DNA of 64,000 nucleotides from Paracoccaceae bacterium (GTDB taxonomy: Bacteria > Pseudomonadota > Alphaproteobacteria > Rhodobacterales > Rhodobacteraceae), in assembly GCA_030697175.1 (NCBI GenBank), contig JAUYQR010000003.1, forward strand, positions 186,001 through 250,000, in the 5' to 3' direction. Each line of letters opens with the position of its first letter. The first letter of the stretch is position 1. The position numbers were made by a program, and so were the translations under genes. The notes under the pieces are model-generated. The model did no database searches and was not told the origin of the DNA. It saw only the letters and a program-made list of their open reading frames with translations. Shown in pieces: positions 45,287 through 54,558 of the stretch.

Positions 45287-45610
45287 TCAGGCCTTGAGGG
45301 TGCAGGTCAGCAGCGTGGCCTCGCCCTCGGGCGTTTTCCAGTAAAGGGTGGCGGCGTCGCCCTTTGTCCACCAGACGTAGTTCGACCCGTCCGATGGCCA
45401 GCCATAGCGCGCCCCGGACGCGGCGGGTTCGGCCAGCAGGGTGATCTGCGCGCCATCGACATGCAGCACGACCAGGCCGCCGTCGGCGCCGTTCACATAG
45501 GTCGCGGGAATGTCGACGCCCCGGTCGCAGGAGTAGCGCGCGGCGGTGAAATCGGGCGCGGCATGGGCGGCAGCAGGTAGCAGCACCAACGCAAGCGCAG
45601 CCAGCCTCAT
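45287..45610 (-). CDS. MliC-like lysozyme inhibitor family protein
   Basis: 107 residues. Signal peptide MRLAALALVLLPAAAHA, then a single small beta domain: YSCDRGVDIPATYVNG, DGGLVVLHVDGAQITLLAEPAASGARYGWPSDGSNYVWWTKGDAATLYW, C-terminal cysteine in LLTCTLKA. The two Cys and the SGxRY core fit the MliC/PliC family of C-type lysozyme inhibitors. Not lipidated. Overlaps zapA by 4 bases. Confidence 0.85.
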   Translation of the reverse strand: MRLAALALVLLPAAAHAAPDFTAARYSCDRGVDIPATYVNGADGGLVVLHVDGAQITLLAEPAASGARYGWPSDGSNYVWWTKGDAATLYWKTPEGEATLLTCTLKA

Positions 45611-45972
45611 GCGCGGGCCTTTTCTTCGATGCGGGCGGCCATCGCTTCGGCGCGGGCGGCGATTTCGGCAAGGGTTTCCGAAATCTGCGGCGGAATCACG
45701 GCCACATCGCGGGTGGTGATGGGGCGGGCCTCAAGGTCGGCAATCCTGGCGCGGACGCTGCGCAATTCGTCTTCCAGTGCTGCCGTCTTGTCGGCCAGCA
45801 GGAGACCCGCCATCAACAGCATCTTGGCTTCGGGCAGGCGGCCCATCTGGGCGATCAGGGGTGCCGCTTCGGCATCGAGCATCGCGGCGGCCGAGCGCAG
45901 GAAATGTTCTTCGCCAGGTTGGCAGGAGACCTGAAACGGACGTCCGCCGATGGTCACTTCAAGATCAGGCAT
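45607..45972 (-). CDS. zapA: Cell division protein ZapA
   Basis: 121 residues from MPDLEVTIGGRPFQVSCQPGEE. ZapA bundles FtsZ filaments at the division ring. HFLRSAAAMLDAEAAPLIAQMG and MLLMAGLLLADKTAALEDELRSVRARIADLEAR form the head and coiled coil. The start is set by the conserved MPxLEVTIGG; the upstream in-frame residues belong to the overlapping gene. Confidence 0.9.
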   Translation of the reverse strand: MPDLEVTIGGRPFQVSCQPGEEHFLRSAAAMLDAEAAPLIAQMGRLPEAKMLLMAGLLLADKTAALEDELRSVRARIADLEARPITTRDVAVIPPQISETLAEIAARAEAMAARIEEKARA

Positions 45973-46468
45973 TGCCAGCCTCCGCCAGATGCGGCTCGAG
46001 CGCCGCGAGGATTTCATCCATTTCCGCCATCTCGGTCATCCGGGTGGCGCGCAGCGCTTCAAGCTCGGCCAGCATGGCCTTGTTGATGAGGTGGGGTTCA
46101 GTGACCCCGGCGGCCTGCGCCTGACGCAGGTGCGCAAGCTGGTCGCGCAAACTGGCGGCGGTGCGGCGCATGCGTTGCAGTTCAAGGCCCTGCACATCAA
46201 GCTGCTGGGTCAGGCGTTCGATCTTTTCCTGCAGGCTGCCTTGGCTTTCGCGTTCCTTCAGCACGCGGATGCGGTCCTGAAGCTGCGCGACGAGGGTCTT
46301 TTCGTCCTCAAGCTGCGCGCGCAGCGCGAGGTCGGGCGCCGGTGCGGGTGCCGGCGGAGGGGCTGCGGGAGCGGGTGCCTTTGGCGCGCTGGCCATGCGG
46401 TCGACGCCCTTGCCGATCCGCTCCAGCGCGGCGGTGATCCGTTTTTCGAGAGCCGTGATGTCCTGCAT
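45965..46468 (-). CDS. Coiled-coil hypothetical protein upstream of zapA
   Basis: 167 residues. After an Ala/Pro-rich linker (about 30-50) a continuous heptad-type helix runs from about 52 to 125 (RAQLEDEKTLVAQLQDRIRVLKERESQ), then a shorter acidic helix. No signal or membrane segment. Overlaps zapA by 8 bases. Conserved pairing in this group as far as I recall; a ZapA-linked division role is inferred. Confidence 0.8.
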   Translation of the reverse strand: MQDITALEKRITAALERIGKGVDRMASAPKAPAPAAPPPAPAPAPDLALRAQLEDEKTLVAQLQDRIRVLKERESQGSLQEKIERLTQQLDVQGLELQRMRRTAASLRDQLAHLRQAQAAGVTEPHLINKAMLAELEALRATRMTEMAEMDEILAALEPHLAEAGNA

Positions 46469-46686
46469 TCCACACCCTTTACCGTCCGGTGGCACACTGA
46501 AAGCGCTTGCCGCAGACAGTGCGAATCGCACCTGCCCCGGTCAGGCATGATCTTAGCGTGAAACCCGGCGGATGCGACTGGCCTTTCTTCCCAATGCCTT
46601 GGGCGACGCGCTTGATATTGCCGGTTCGGGCCGATAGGAGCCATGTCGAACCCCTGCCCTGCCCCTTGCCACGAAGGAATTCGGCC

Positions 46687-48702
46687 TTGGATATCGCAAC
46701 TCTCCGGACTGCCAACCCTGACCACTGGATGCGCGCTGCCGCGATCCGGGCGCTGACGCTGGATGCGGTGGCAGCAGCAAATTCCGGCCATTCGGGGATG
46801 CCGATGGGCATGGCGGATGTGGCGACGGTGCTGTTTGCCAACCACCTGAAGTTCGACCCCACGGCCCCGCGCTGGCCGGACCGCGACCGGTTCATCCTGT
46901 CTGCCGGCCACGGGTCGATGCTGATCTACTCGCTTCTCTACCTGACGGGGTATGAGGACATGACGCTGGACCAGATCAAGGGCTTCCGGCAGTGGGGCAA
47001 GATCACCGCAGGACACCCGGAATACGGCCATGTCGCGGGGGTCGAGACGACGACCGGGCCGCTTGGGCAAGGGATTGCAAATTCGGTCGGCTTTGCGATT
47101 GCCGAGGAAAACCTGCGCGCGCGCTTCGGGGCCAAGGTGCAGGACCATTACACCTATGTCATCGCGGGTGACGGCTGCCTGATGGAAGGCGTCAGCCACG
47201 AGGCGATCGGGCTTGCCGGCAAGTTGCAGCTTTCGCGGCTGATCGTGCTGTGGGATGACAATGGCATCACCATCGACGGCAAGGTGTCCTTGTCGGACGT
47301 GACTGACCAGAAGGCGCGGTTTGCCGCGGCTGGTTGGGACGTGTTCGCCTGTGACGGGCATGATCCGGCGGATATCGACCGGGCTTTGGTTGCGGCGAAG
47401 GCCAGCCCGCGCCCGGCGATGATCGCCTGCAAGACGCATATCGCGCTGGGCCATGCGGCGCAGGACACCTCGAAGGGTCACGGCGCGCTGACCGATGCGG
47501 GGCAGATGGCGGCGGCGAAGGCGGCTTATGGCTGGACGGCGGCCGCGTTCGAGGTGCCGGCGGACGTGAAACGCTGGTGGGAAAGCCTCGGGACCAAGGG
47601 GGCCAAGGCGCGGGCCGCGTGGGAGACGCGGCTGGCCGCCCTGCCAGCGGCGCGCAAGGCGGAGTTCGACCGGGTGTTTGCGGGAACCGCCGCGCCGAAG
47701 CTGGGCGCGGCCATTCGGGCGGTGAAAAGGCAGGCGGTTGTCGATCTTCCGAAACTTGCGACGCGGGCGGCCTCGGAAAAGGTGCTGGCGGCGGTGAACC
47801 CGGTGGCGATGGAGACCATCGGCGGGTCGGCCGACCTGACCGGATCGAACAACACCAAGACCGCTGATCTGGGCGTGTTCACCGCCGAGGATCGCCGCGG
47901 CCGTTATGTCTATTTCGGCATCCGCGAGCATGGCATGGCGGCGGCAATGAACGGCATGGCGCTGCATGGCGGGGTGCGGCCTTACGGTGGCACCTTCATG
48001 TGCTTTACCGATTACGCGCGTCCGGCGATGCGGCTGTCGGCGCTGATGGGCGTGCCGGTCGTCTATGTGATGACGCATGACAGCATCGGTCTGGGCGAGG
48101 ACGGGCCGACGCACCAACCCGTTGAACACCTTGCGATTTCGCGCGCCACACCGAACACTCTGGTGATCCGGCCCGCCGATCTGGTGGAGACGGCGGAGGC
48201 GTGGGAGATCGCGCTGAGCGAGGACAAGCGGCCGACCGTGCTGGCCTTGAGCCGGCAGAACCTGCCTGCGGTGCGCAAGGTGCACAGCAATGCGAACATG
48301 GTGGCGAAGGGCGGTTACGTTCTGGCCGAAGCCACGGGCAAGCGGCAGGTGATCCTGATGGCGACCGGGTCCGAGGTGGAAATCGCGCTGAAAGCCCGCG
48401 ACGCGCTGGAGGCCGAAGGGATTGGCACGCGCGTCGTGTCGATGCCCTGCATGGAGCTGTTTGCAGCGCAGGACGAGGCGTGGCGCAAGCGCGTGCTGCC
48501 CGCAGGCCCGGTGCGGATTGCGGTCGAGGCGGGTGTGCGGCAAGGCTGGGATCGCTGGCTGCTGGGCGAGCGTGGCCGCGAGGCGAAGGCCGATTTCGTC
48601 GGCATGTCGACGTTTGGTGCCTCGGCCCCGATGGAGCGGCTTTACAAGGAGTTCGGCATCACCGCCGACGCCGTCGTGGCCAAGGCGAAGGCGCTGATCT
48701 GA
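46687..48702 (+). CDS. tkt: Transketolase
   Basis: 671 residues. Thiamine-diphosphate enzyme of the pentose phosphate or Calvin pathway. [14 protein letters not shown] near residue 33, [13 protein letters not shown] with the ThDP-Mg motif, [21 protein letters not shown] and [22 protein letters not shown] at 46687 with GAAGGA 8 bases before gives [14 protein letters not shown]; the next ATG would cut conserved residues. Divergent from the zapA group across 218 bases. No cbb genes are near. Confidence 0.95.
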   Translation: MDIATLRTANPDHWMRAAAIRALTLDAVAAANSGHSGMPMGMADVATVLFANHLKFDPTAPRWPDRDRFILSAGHGSMLIYSLLYLTGYEDMTLDQIKGFRQWGKITAGHPEYGHVAGVETTTGPLGQGIANSVGFAIAEENLRARFGAKVQDHYTYVIAGDGCLMEGVSHEAIGLAGKLQLSRLIVLWDDNGITIDGKVSLSDVTDQKARFAAAGWDVFACDGHDPADIDRALVAAKASPRPAMIACKTHIALGHAAQDTSKGHGALTDAGQMAAAKAAYGWTAAAFEVPADVKRWWESLGTKGAKARAAWETRLAALPAARKAEFDRVFAGTAAPKLGAAIRAVKRQAVVDLPKLATRAASEKVLAAVNPVAMETIGGSADLTGSNNTKTADLGVFTAEDRRGRYVYFGIREHGMAAAMNGMALHGGVRPYGGTFMCFTDYARPAMRLSALMGVPVVYVMTHDSIGLGEDGPTHQPVEHLAISRATPNTLVIRPADLVETAEAWEIALSEDKRPTVLALSRQNLPAVRKVHSNANMVAKGGYVLAEATGKRQVILMATGSEVEIALKARDALEAEGIGTRVVSMPCMELFAAQDEAWRKRVLPAGPVRIAVEAGVRQGWDRWLLGERGREAKADFVGMSTFGASAPMERLYKEFGITADAVVAKAKALI

Positions 48703-48715
48703 CGAAAGGCGCGCG

Positions 48716-49430
48716 GTGCGTGGCTGGCTGACCGGCTTTGGCCCCGCGATGGGCGGCGCAGCCGGTTGACCTGATGCGCGCGGGCGGCGGGGCGCTGGCA
48801 GGGCTGTTGGCGGCGGCGGCGGTTTTGCATGTGGCCGGGAATGGCGCGGCGCTGATCGCCCGGTTCGGGGCAAGTTCGGTGTTGCTTCATGCGGTGCCGA
48901 ACAGCGCGTTGGTGCAGCCCTCGTCGGCGGTTGCGGGCACTACCCTGTCAGCGATTGTCGCGGTTCCGGTGGCGCTGGTGGTGCCGCAGGGCGTGTGGCT
49001 GGCGCCGGTTGCGGTGGCGCCGGAGGCCGGTCTGATCGAGGTGGCGGGGCTGTTTCGGACGCATGAGTTCCCCTGGATCCCGGTGGTGCGGGCGGGTGGG
49101 GTGCTGGCGGGGGTGATCTTGCAGATCGACCTGATTCCGCAGGGCGGGGGCCGAGGCCTTGCACGCACCGGGGCTTTGCGCGGCTGGTGCGGCGCGGACG
49201 GCAGCGGCAGACGGCGGCGGATATCATGCAGGGGCGATGCCGCGTGCCACGCCTGCGACGCCGGCGGGCGCGCTGTTGCCGTTGATGGCAGACGGCGGGG
49301 CAGAGGCGGTGCCGGTGGTGGTTGACGGGCGGGGCGCATCGTGGGGATCGTGACGCGCAGCGACCTGGTCTCGGCGCTGGCGCACCGTTTGGCCGGGACG
49401 GTCCGGGACCAAGTGGCCCAGGGGCTAGGA
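48716..49430 (+). pseudogene. Decayed HPP-family/CBS-domain membrane protein gene
   Basis: Pieces of one protein in three frames: WLTGFGPAMGGAAG (from GTG 48716) then a stop; MRAGGGALAGLLAAAAVLHV with LIARFGASSVLLHAVPNSALVQPS and TTLSAIVAVPVALVV (frame of 48738), which is the HPP N-terminus; directly CBS-like LFRTHEFPWIPVVRAGGVLAGVILQIDLI; then frame changes to LLPLMADGGAEAVPVVVDG and to IVGIVTRSDLVSALAHRLAG. The HPP hallmark HPPGG and middle helices are absent, so there is an internal deletion plus at least three frameshifts. It lies right after tkt. Confidence 0.8.
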
Positions 49431-49993
49431 TCGTCTTCGTCTTGGTCAACGGCGGCGTCTTCGTATCGGTCGGTCGCTTCCATCTCGGCCTCGGCGTCGA
49501 GGTCGGTCGGGTCGGGCATACCGTCGTCGTTCGGATTGTCGTTCTCGGGGCCGTCATCGGCGCCCGGTGCGCTGGAGGTGATGTCGGCATCGGCGAGGGC
49601 CGCTTCGGGCAGGTCTTCGTCGGGCAGGTCTTGTTCGGGCAGGTCTTCGTCGGGCAGGACACCGCCGGTTTCGGACGCGTCGCCGTCCGACAGGCGGATC
49701 TTGCCATCGTCGGTCAGGCCGGGGGGATGGTCGGGGTAGGTCCGTTCTTCGCCCTGATCGACGAGGGTTGGAAATTCACCGAGATTGCGTTGCAGCGAGG
49801 CCTCTTCGATCTGCGGTTCGGCGGCCTGTTCGGGATCGAGCGTCGGGATATCGACCGCTTCGATGGCGACAAGGTCGCGTGCCTGATCGAGATAGCGGTC
49901 ACGCCCGCCTTCAGGACGCCCGGCGGTTTCCCACAGGGGATCGGCGCGGGCGTGCCCAGGGTGTTCCCAAGCGTTGAAATCTTGGCGGTTCAT
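48887..49993 (-). CDS. Acidic hypothetical protein; C-terminal half antisense to the HPP pseudogene
   Basis: Open over 368 codons from MNRQDFNAWEHPGHARADPLWE. The first about 190 residues look like a true protein: IPTLDPEQAAEPQIEEASLQRNLGEFPTLVDQGEE, then an Asp/Glu/Pro-rich region with three DEDLP-type units from a 15-bp tandem repeat. From about residue 195 on, it becomes Pro/Arg/Thr-rich and runs antisense through the decayed HPP gene, which suggests that the original stop was lost or shifted near 49420. Family not recognised. Confidence 0.6.
   Translation of the reverse strand: MNRQDFNAWEHPGHARADPLWETAGRPEGGRDRYLDQARDLVAIEAVDIPTLDPEQAAEPQIEEASLQRNLGEFPTLVDQGEERTYPDHPPGLTDDGKIRLSDGDASETGGVLPDEDLPEQDLPDEDLPEAALADADITSSAPGADDGPENDNPNDDGMPDPTDLDAEAEMEATDRYEDAAVDQDEDDPSPWATWSRTVPAKRCASAETRSLRVTIPTMRPARQPPPAPPLPRRLPSTATARPPASQAWHAASPLHDIRRRLPLPSAPHQPRKAPVRARPRPPPCGIRSICKITPASTPPARTTGIQGNSCVRNSPATSIRPASGATATGASHTPCGTTSATGTATIADRVVPATADEGCTNALFGTA
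49615..49659 (-). repeat. 15-bp tandem repeat, three units
   Basis: CTTCGTCGGGCAGGT / CTTGTTCGGGCAGGT / CTTCGTCGGGCAGGA. In the minus-strand gene it encodes the repeated LPDED-LPEQD-LPDED stretch. Confidence 0.9.
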
Positions 49994-50046
49994 CGCGGAC
50001 CCCCGTGGTCGTCAGCGGCTCAATGCGCTGGGCAAACGGGGTTCCG

Positions 50047-51021
50047 TCAGTGCGCGGCAGACTTCTTGCCGCTGACGGCGGCGATCAGCGGGCCGATGAT
50101 CCGGGTTGCGACCGGGATCAGAAGGGTGCCGAGGATGAGGCCGAACACGCCGTCAAGCGCGGCGGTGACGACCCATTCTATCGCGCCCTGGGCGGTGCCA
50201 GCCGCGGCGGAGGCCAGTTCGGCGATGTGGTGGATCGTCGCGTAAGGCCAGGCCCAGAGATGCGTGACCTCAAGCCCGTGGATCACGATGTTGCCGCCGA
50301 CCCACAGCATCGCCGCCGTGCCGACGGTGGACAGGAAGGCCATCAGCTTCGGCATCGCGAGCACGAGGCCACGGCCAAGCGCCCTGCCCCCGCTGGTGCG
50401 CCCGGTAGCGGCCAGGTGGAGGCCCACGTCGTCCATCTTCACGATAAGGGCCACGGCGCCATAGACGACGACGGTGATGAAGATGCCAACCACGGCGAGG
50501 GTGATCGCCTGCATCCAGAAGCTGGGGCTTTCGATGGTGGCCAGCGCGATGGTCATGATTTCAGCCGACAGGATGAAATCGGTCTTGATCGCCCCGGCAA
50601 CCTTTTCTTCTTCCAGATGGGCGGGATCGCGGGTGTCGAAATCCTGTTCGACGCCCGCCTCGCTGTGCGGGGCCAGCGCGTGGAACACCTTTTCGGCGCC
50701 CTCGAAGCAAAGGTAGGCACCGCCGAGCATCAGGAGCGGCGTGATCAGCGCCGGGGCGAAATGGTCAAGCGCCAGAAGGCCCGGAAGAAGGAACACGAGC
50801 TTGTTCTTCATCGAGCCAAGGGCGATGCGCCAGATGATCGGCAGTTCGCGGTCGGCAGAAAAGCCCTGGACGTATTTCGGCGTCACGGCCGCGTCGTCGA
50901 TCACCACGCCGGCGGCCTTGGCCCCGGCCTTGGTGGCGGCGGCGGCGATATCGTCCACCGATGCGGCAGCCACCTTGGCGATTGCGGCCACATCGTCAAG
51001 AAGGGCGAGAAGTCCGCTCAT
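50047..51021 (-). CDS. DUF808 family membrane protein
   Basis: 324 residues from MSGLLALLDDVAAIAKVAAASVDDIAA, with several membrane helices: IWRIALGSMKNKLVFLLPGLLAL, ITPLLMLGGAYLCFEGAEKV, AITLAVVGIFITVVVYGAVALIVK and a C-terminal pair. KAAGVVIDDAAVTPKYVQGFSADRELP is a family signature (YedI-like). Role unknown. The GGAG before the ATG supports the shorter start over a codon 27 bases upstream. Confidence 0.9.
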   Translation of the reverse strand: MSGLLALLDDVAAIAKVAAASVDDIAAAATKAGAKAAGVVIDDAAVTPKYVQGFSADRELPIIWRIALGSMKNKLVFLLPGLLALDHFAPALITPLLMLGGAYLCFEGAEKVFHALAPHSEAGVEQDFDTRDPAHLEEEKVAGAIKTDFILSAEIMTIALATIESPSFWMQAITLAVVGIFITVVVYGAVALIVKMDDVGLHLAATGRTSGGRALGRGLVLAMPKLMAFLSTVGTAAMLWVGGNIVIHGLEVTHLWAWPYATIHHIAELASAAAGTAQGAIEWVVTAALDGVFGLILGTLLIPVATRIIGPLIAAVSGKKSAAH

Positions 51022-51164
51022 GCTGGTCTCCGGTGTTGCTTCTTTCACTTAGCGCGGGACAGCGCGCGAGGCAAACCGGCATGAGAAAAACCAGCGCGAG
51101 ACGGGCCTTCACTCCCGCTTCAGATTTGCCGTATAGAACGGGGGCCGGATTTCGGGACGCGACC

Positions 51165-51308
51165 TTGACAAACACCATCGCGCTATATCTTGGGGCGGCC
51201 CTGGCCCTGGCCATCGGAGCGGACATCCTGATCAATGACGGGGTCGGCCTGATGTTCCTGGTACGCAAGTTCCTTGATCTGGTCGAATGGGTGGTGTTTT
51301 GGCGCTGA
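51165..51308 (+). CDS. Small one-helix membrane protein before gap
   Basis: 47 residues from a TTG start: LTNTIALYLGAALALAIGAD, then GLMFLVRKFLDLVEWVVFWR. GGGA lies 7 bases before. One N-terminal membrane helix and a second hydrophobic C-terminal helix with the ending VEWVVFWR. I recall near-identical small proteins in other Rhodobacteraceae (ending W-x-x-FWR), so I take it as real. Function unknown. 90 bases upstream of gap. Confidence 0.75.
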   Translation: MTNTIALYLGAALALAIGADILINDGVGLMFLVRKFLDLVEWVVFWR

Positions 51309-51398
51309 CCCCGGCAGAGTAAGGTTGTAATCGGCGGGCATCTGGCGATGTTACCGCTATCAGGCGACACTGAGTCGCATCCGGTTGGAGGAAATGTC

Positions 51399-52400
51399 AT
51401 GACCGTCAAAGTCGCCATCAATGGCTTCGGCCGCATCGGCCGCAACGTGCTGCGTGCGATCGTCGAATCTGGCCGCACCGATATCGAGGTGGTGGCAATC
51501 AACGATCTTGGCCCGGTCGAGACGAACGCCCACCTGTTGCGCTACGATTCGGTGCATGGCCGGTTTCCGGCGACGGTGACAACCGGGGCCGACTGGATCG
51601 ACGTGGGTCGCGGACACATGCTGGTGACCGCGATCAAGAACCCGGCGGAACTGCCGTGGGGCCATGTCGACATCGTGATGGAATGCACCGGCATCTTCAC
51701 CTCGAAGGAAAAGTGCCAGGCGCATCTGGAGAACGGGTCGAAGCGGGTGCTGATCAGCGCGCCCGGTGACGGGGCCGACAAGACCATCGTCTACGGCGTG
51801 AACCATGACACGCTGACCTCGGCCGATATCGTGGTGTCGAACGCATCCTGCACGACGAACTGCCTTGTGCCGGTGGCCAAGGTGCTGAACGAAGCGATCG
51901 GGATCGAAAGGGGGATGATGACCACCATCCACTCCTACACCGGGGATCAGCCGACGCTGGATACGATGCACAAGGACCTGTACCGCGCCCGTGCGGCGGC
52001 GCTGTCGATGATCCCCACCTCGACCGGGGCAGCGAAGGCGGTGGGGCTGGTCCTGCCGGAGCTGAAGGGGAAGATGGACGGGATCTCGATCCGGGTGCCG
52101 ACGCCGAACGTGTCGGTCGTGGACCTGAAGTTCATCGCCAAGCGCGCGACCACGGTCGAGGAAGTGAACGGAGCCATCAAGGCGGCAGCGGACGGTCGGC
52201 TGAAGGGCGTCCTTGGCTATACCAATGAAAAGCTGGTGTCTTCGGACTTCAACCATGACCCACATTCGTCGGTGTTCCACATGGACCAGACCAAGGTGAT
52301 GGACGGCACCTTCGTGTCGATCCTGTCGTGGTACGACAACGAATGGGGTTTCTCGAACCGCATGGCCGATACGGCCGTGGCGATGGGCAAGCTGATCTGA
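51399..52400 (+). CDS. gap: Type I glyceraldehyde-3-phosphate dehydrogenase
   Basis: 333 residues. Reversible oxidation of glyceraldehyde-3-phosphate with NAD(P)+. [16 protein letters not shown] at the N-terminus and the catalytic C151 in [16 protein letters not shown]. Active-site His in the [11 protein letters not shown] segment. D37 in INDL favours NAD. GGAGG precedes the ATG at 51399. Strong terminator follows. Confidence 0.97.
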   Translation: MTVKVAINGFGRIGRNVLRAIVESGRTDIEVVAINDLGPVETNAHLLRYDSVHGRFPATVTTGADWIDVGRGHMLVTAIKNPAELPWGHVDIVMECTGIFTSKEKCQAHLENGSKRVLISAPGDGADKTIVYGVNHDTLTSADIVVSNASCTTNCLVPVAKVLNEAIGIERGMMTTIHSYTGDQPTLDTMHKDLYRARAAALSMIPTSTGAAKAVGLVLPELKGKMDGISIRVPTPNVSVVDLKFIAKRATTVEEVNGAIKAAADGRLKGVLGYTNEKLVSSDFNHDPHSSVFHMDQTKVMDGTFVSILSWYDNEWGFSNRMADTAVAMGKLI

Positions 52401-52429
52401 GCCTGTCCTGAGGGCAGGTATTGAGGGGG

Positions 52430-52460
52430 GGGGCAGCCTGCGGGCTGCCCCTTCGTTTTT
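52430..52460 (+). terminator. Terminator after gap
   Basis: GGGGCAGCC-TGCG-GGCTGCCCC, 9-bp stem with a TGCG loop, then CTTCGTTTTT. Confidence 0.9.
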
Positions 52461-52590
52461 GCGCAAGCCATGCACTCAGCGCATAGCCGCACCGCAGCAT
52501 CGGGCGTTGTTGGCGGTAACAGACGGGCCTATTTCAGGGCCACGCCGAGAGAAAAAGCAGACCTCGGCGAGATGAAAAGGAAAGACGAAG

Positions 52591-52761
52591 ATGATTACCG
52601 CTTTTGACATGCTGAAAACCGCCGCCCGCAATTACGCGCTGTATCGGCAGACCCGTGACGAGATTGCCAACATGCCGCTGGATGTGGCGCTGGATCTTGG
52701 CATCTACCGGGGCGACGCCGAGCGTATCGCCCGCGAAGCCGTCTACGGCAAAGCCGCCTGA
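52591..52761 (+). CDS. DUF1127 mini-protein
   Basis: 56 residues: MITAFDMLKTAARNYALYRQ, then TRDEIANMPLDVALDLGIYRG and a short tail. The L-x-x-M-x-x-D-V-A-L-D-L-G-I-x-R-x-D-A core is the DUF1127 arginine-rich-helix motif, although Arg-poor here. DUF1127 proteins in Rhodobacter are small stress-linked RNA-related regulators. An AAAGGAAAG ribosome site precedes the ATG, and an intrinsic terminator follows 27 bases after the stop. Confidence 0.85.
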   Translation: MITAFDMLKTAARNYALYRQTRDEIANMPLDVALDLGIYRGDAERIAREAVYGKAA

Positions 52762-52787
52762 GGCCGGGCTGACAGAACGACGAAACG

Positions 52788-52809
52788 GGGGGCCTTGCGG
52801 CCCCCTTTT
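52788..52809 (+). terminator. Terminator after the DUF1127 gene
   Basis: GGGGGCC TTGC GGCCCCC stem (7 bp) followed by TTTT. Confidence 0.85.
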
Positions 52810-52881
52810 GGTTTTCGCGGTGACTTTGACCGCAAGCGGCCTAGGTTTGGCTGGTAACAGTCGAGCAGGGGGCCATGCGAC

Positions 52882-53490
52882 ATGACTCGTCTTATCTGTG
52901 CGGTGAGTGCGCTTGGATTGGCGCAAGCCGCGACAGCGGAAACCGTCTACAGCCGCATTCCGACGCAATACATCGCCGCCCTTGGCGACCCCACCGCAAC
53001 CTCGGGCAGCGGAGCGGAAACCTGGGGGCTTTGGGCTGTGGACCCGGGCCCGCGCGGGGTTCGGTTGACGGGGTATGAGGCGTTGAAGGCGGCCGTGGGC
53101 AAGGCGCCGGCGGGCTGGACGTTCGACGAGAGCGGCTGGTGGCTGGAAGAGCACGGGCTGATCATGGAGCCGCCGCGGTTCCCGGTGCCTGCCGGACGCT
53201 ATGTGGTGACGGGCGACCGGGAGGTGACGGCGGTTCTGACCATCGACGCGCCCGATGCCTCAGGGGCGCAGGCCTGGGCGCTGGACGGGGGTGCCACGAT
53301 TTATGGCGTGACGCATCTGCGCTGCCGGGCGGCGAAGTATGAGGCGGCAGCGGGGCAATCCTGTTCGCCGGAGGCTGCGAATGTCGCCAATTTTCCGGTG
53401 CCGCCGGGGGCTGCGATGCCTGCGGTTTCGGGCTGCGTGCAGCAGGATTATCAGGTGCTGATCGTGATCGGGATGGCGGCTGAGGGCTAA
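52882..53490 (+). CDS. Exported hypothetical protein
   Basis: 202 residues. Signal peptide MTRLICAVSALGLAQAATA, mature start ETVYSRIPTQYIAAL. Then ATSGSGAETWGLWAVDPGPRGVRL, FPVPAGRYVVTGDREVTAVLTI, CRAAKYEAAAGQSCSPEAANVANFPVPPGAAMP and a last Cys in SGCVQQDYQVLIVIG. It looks like a periplasmic beta domain with two or more disulfides. No family recognised with certainty. Convergent with coaD. Confidence 0.8.
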   Translation: MTRLICAVSALGLAQAATAETVYSRIPTQYIAALGDPTATSGSGAETWGLWAVDPGPRGVRLTGYEALKAAVGKAPAGWTFDESGWWLEEHGLIMEPPRFPVPAGRYVVTGDREVTAVLTIDAPDASGAQAWALDGGATIYGVTHLRCRAAKYEAAAGQSCSPEAANVANFPVPPGAAMPAVSGCVQQDYQVLIVIGMAAEG

Positions 53491-53508
53491 GCACTTGGGG
53501 GCTGACGG

Positions 53509-54000
53509 TCAGCCGAACTTGCGCTTCAGCGCGGCGGCGACGGGTGGTGTGACGAACTTCGACACATCACCCCCAAGCCGTGCGATTTCCTTCACCAGTT
53601 TCGACGCGATGGCCTGACGGCGGGCATCGGCCATCATGAACACCGTCTCGATCGAAGCGTCGAGCGCGCGGTTCATCCCGACCATCTGGAATTCGTATTC
53701 GAAATCGGCCACCGCGCGCAGGCCGCGCAGGATGATCGAGGCGCCAACATCGCGGGCGCAGTCGATCAGCAGGTTTTCGAACGGATGCACCACGATCTCG
53801 CCGCCGGTCCTGGCGGTGATGGCTTCACATTCGGCCTGGATCATCGCCACGCGTTCTTCCAGCGAAAACAGCGGCCCCTTGTCACGGTTGATGGCAACGC
53901 CGATCACCAGCCGATCCACCAGCGCCATGCCGCGCTGGATGATGTCGACATGGCCAAGGGTCACCGGATCGAAGGTGCCGGGATAAAGTCCGATGCGCAT
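53509..54000 (-). CDS. coaD: Phosphopantetheine adenylyltransferase
   Basis: 163 residues. Penultimate step of coenzyme A synthesis. IGLYPGTFDPVTLGHVDIIQRG (TxGH motif), LLIDCARDVGASIILRGLRAVADFEYEFQMVGMN and the ISSSxVR-like AIASKLVKEIARLGGDVSKFV. The ATG at 54000 starts at the conserved MRIGLYPG; the upstream residues have no support. Confidence 0.96.
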   Translation of the reverse strand: MRIGLYPGTFDPVTLGHVDIIQRGMALVDRLVIGVAINRDKGPLFSLEERVAMIQAECEAITARTGGEIVVHPFENLLIDCARDVGASIILRGLRAVADFEYEFQMVGMNRALDASIETVFMMADARRQAIASKLVKEIARLGGDVSKFVTPPVAAALKRKFG

Positions 54001-54071
54001 GATGCCGCCCCCTTGCTGCCCTTGCACGCAACAAGATTGCGCGATCCGGTGCAAGAGGCAAAAGCGAGGGC

Positions 54072-54506
54072 TCAGAAGCCCTTGATCATGCCTTCCAGCG
54101 CGTCCTTTTCGGCTGCAAGGTCCATCAGGCGGGCCTTGACCACGTCGCCGATGGAAATCAGGCCGACCATCTGATCACCCTCCATCACCGGCATGTGGCG
54201 AAAGCGGCCGTCGGTCATGCGTTGCAGCACATCATCGGTGCGGTCAGTGCGGGTGCAGGAGACAAGCTTGGCTGTCATCAGCGCTTCGACCGGATCGGAC
54301 AGGCAGGCAGGCCCGCGCCGGCCAAGTTCGCGCACGATGTCACGTTCCGACAGGATGCCCGAAACCCGCTTGCCATCGGGCGACACGATCACCGCACCGA
54401 TGCGGCGCGACGACAGAAGCTCTGCCGTCTTGGCGACGGAGGTGCCGGGCGGCACCGTCACGACCCCGTCGTCGCCCTTTGATTTGAGGATCTGTTGCAC
54501 AAGCAT
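54072..54506 (-). CDS. Stand-alone CBS-pair protein
   Basis: 144 residues, two CBS motifs: TVPPGTSVAKTAELLSSRRIGAVIVSPDGKRVSGILSERDIVREL and CTRTDRTDDVLQRMTDGRFRHMPVMEGDQMVGLISIGDVVKARL. Such proteins bind adenine nucleotides and act as sensors. It shares the direction of coaD, 71 bases upstream of it. Ligand and partner unknown. Confidence 0.92.
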   Translation of the reverse strand: MLVQQILKSKGDDGVVTVPPGTSVAKTAELLSSRRIGAVIVSPDGKRVSGILSERDIVRELGRRGPACLSDPVEALMTAKLVSCTRTDRTDDVLQRMTDGRFRHMPVMEGDQMVGLISIGDVVKARLMDLAAEKDALEGMIKGF

Positions 54507-54558
54507 GGACGCCTCCTCTGACTTTGGAGGGCAAGGGTCCGCTTGACGGCGGATTCTG

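Noticed and set aside
49615-49659. 15-bp repeats as a CRISPR or regulatory array
   Set aside because: Units are in frame, contiguous without spacers, and encode a repeated acidic peptide.
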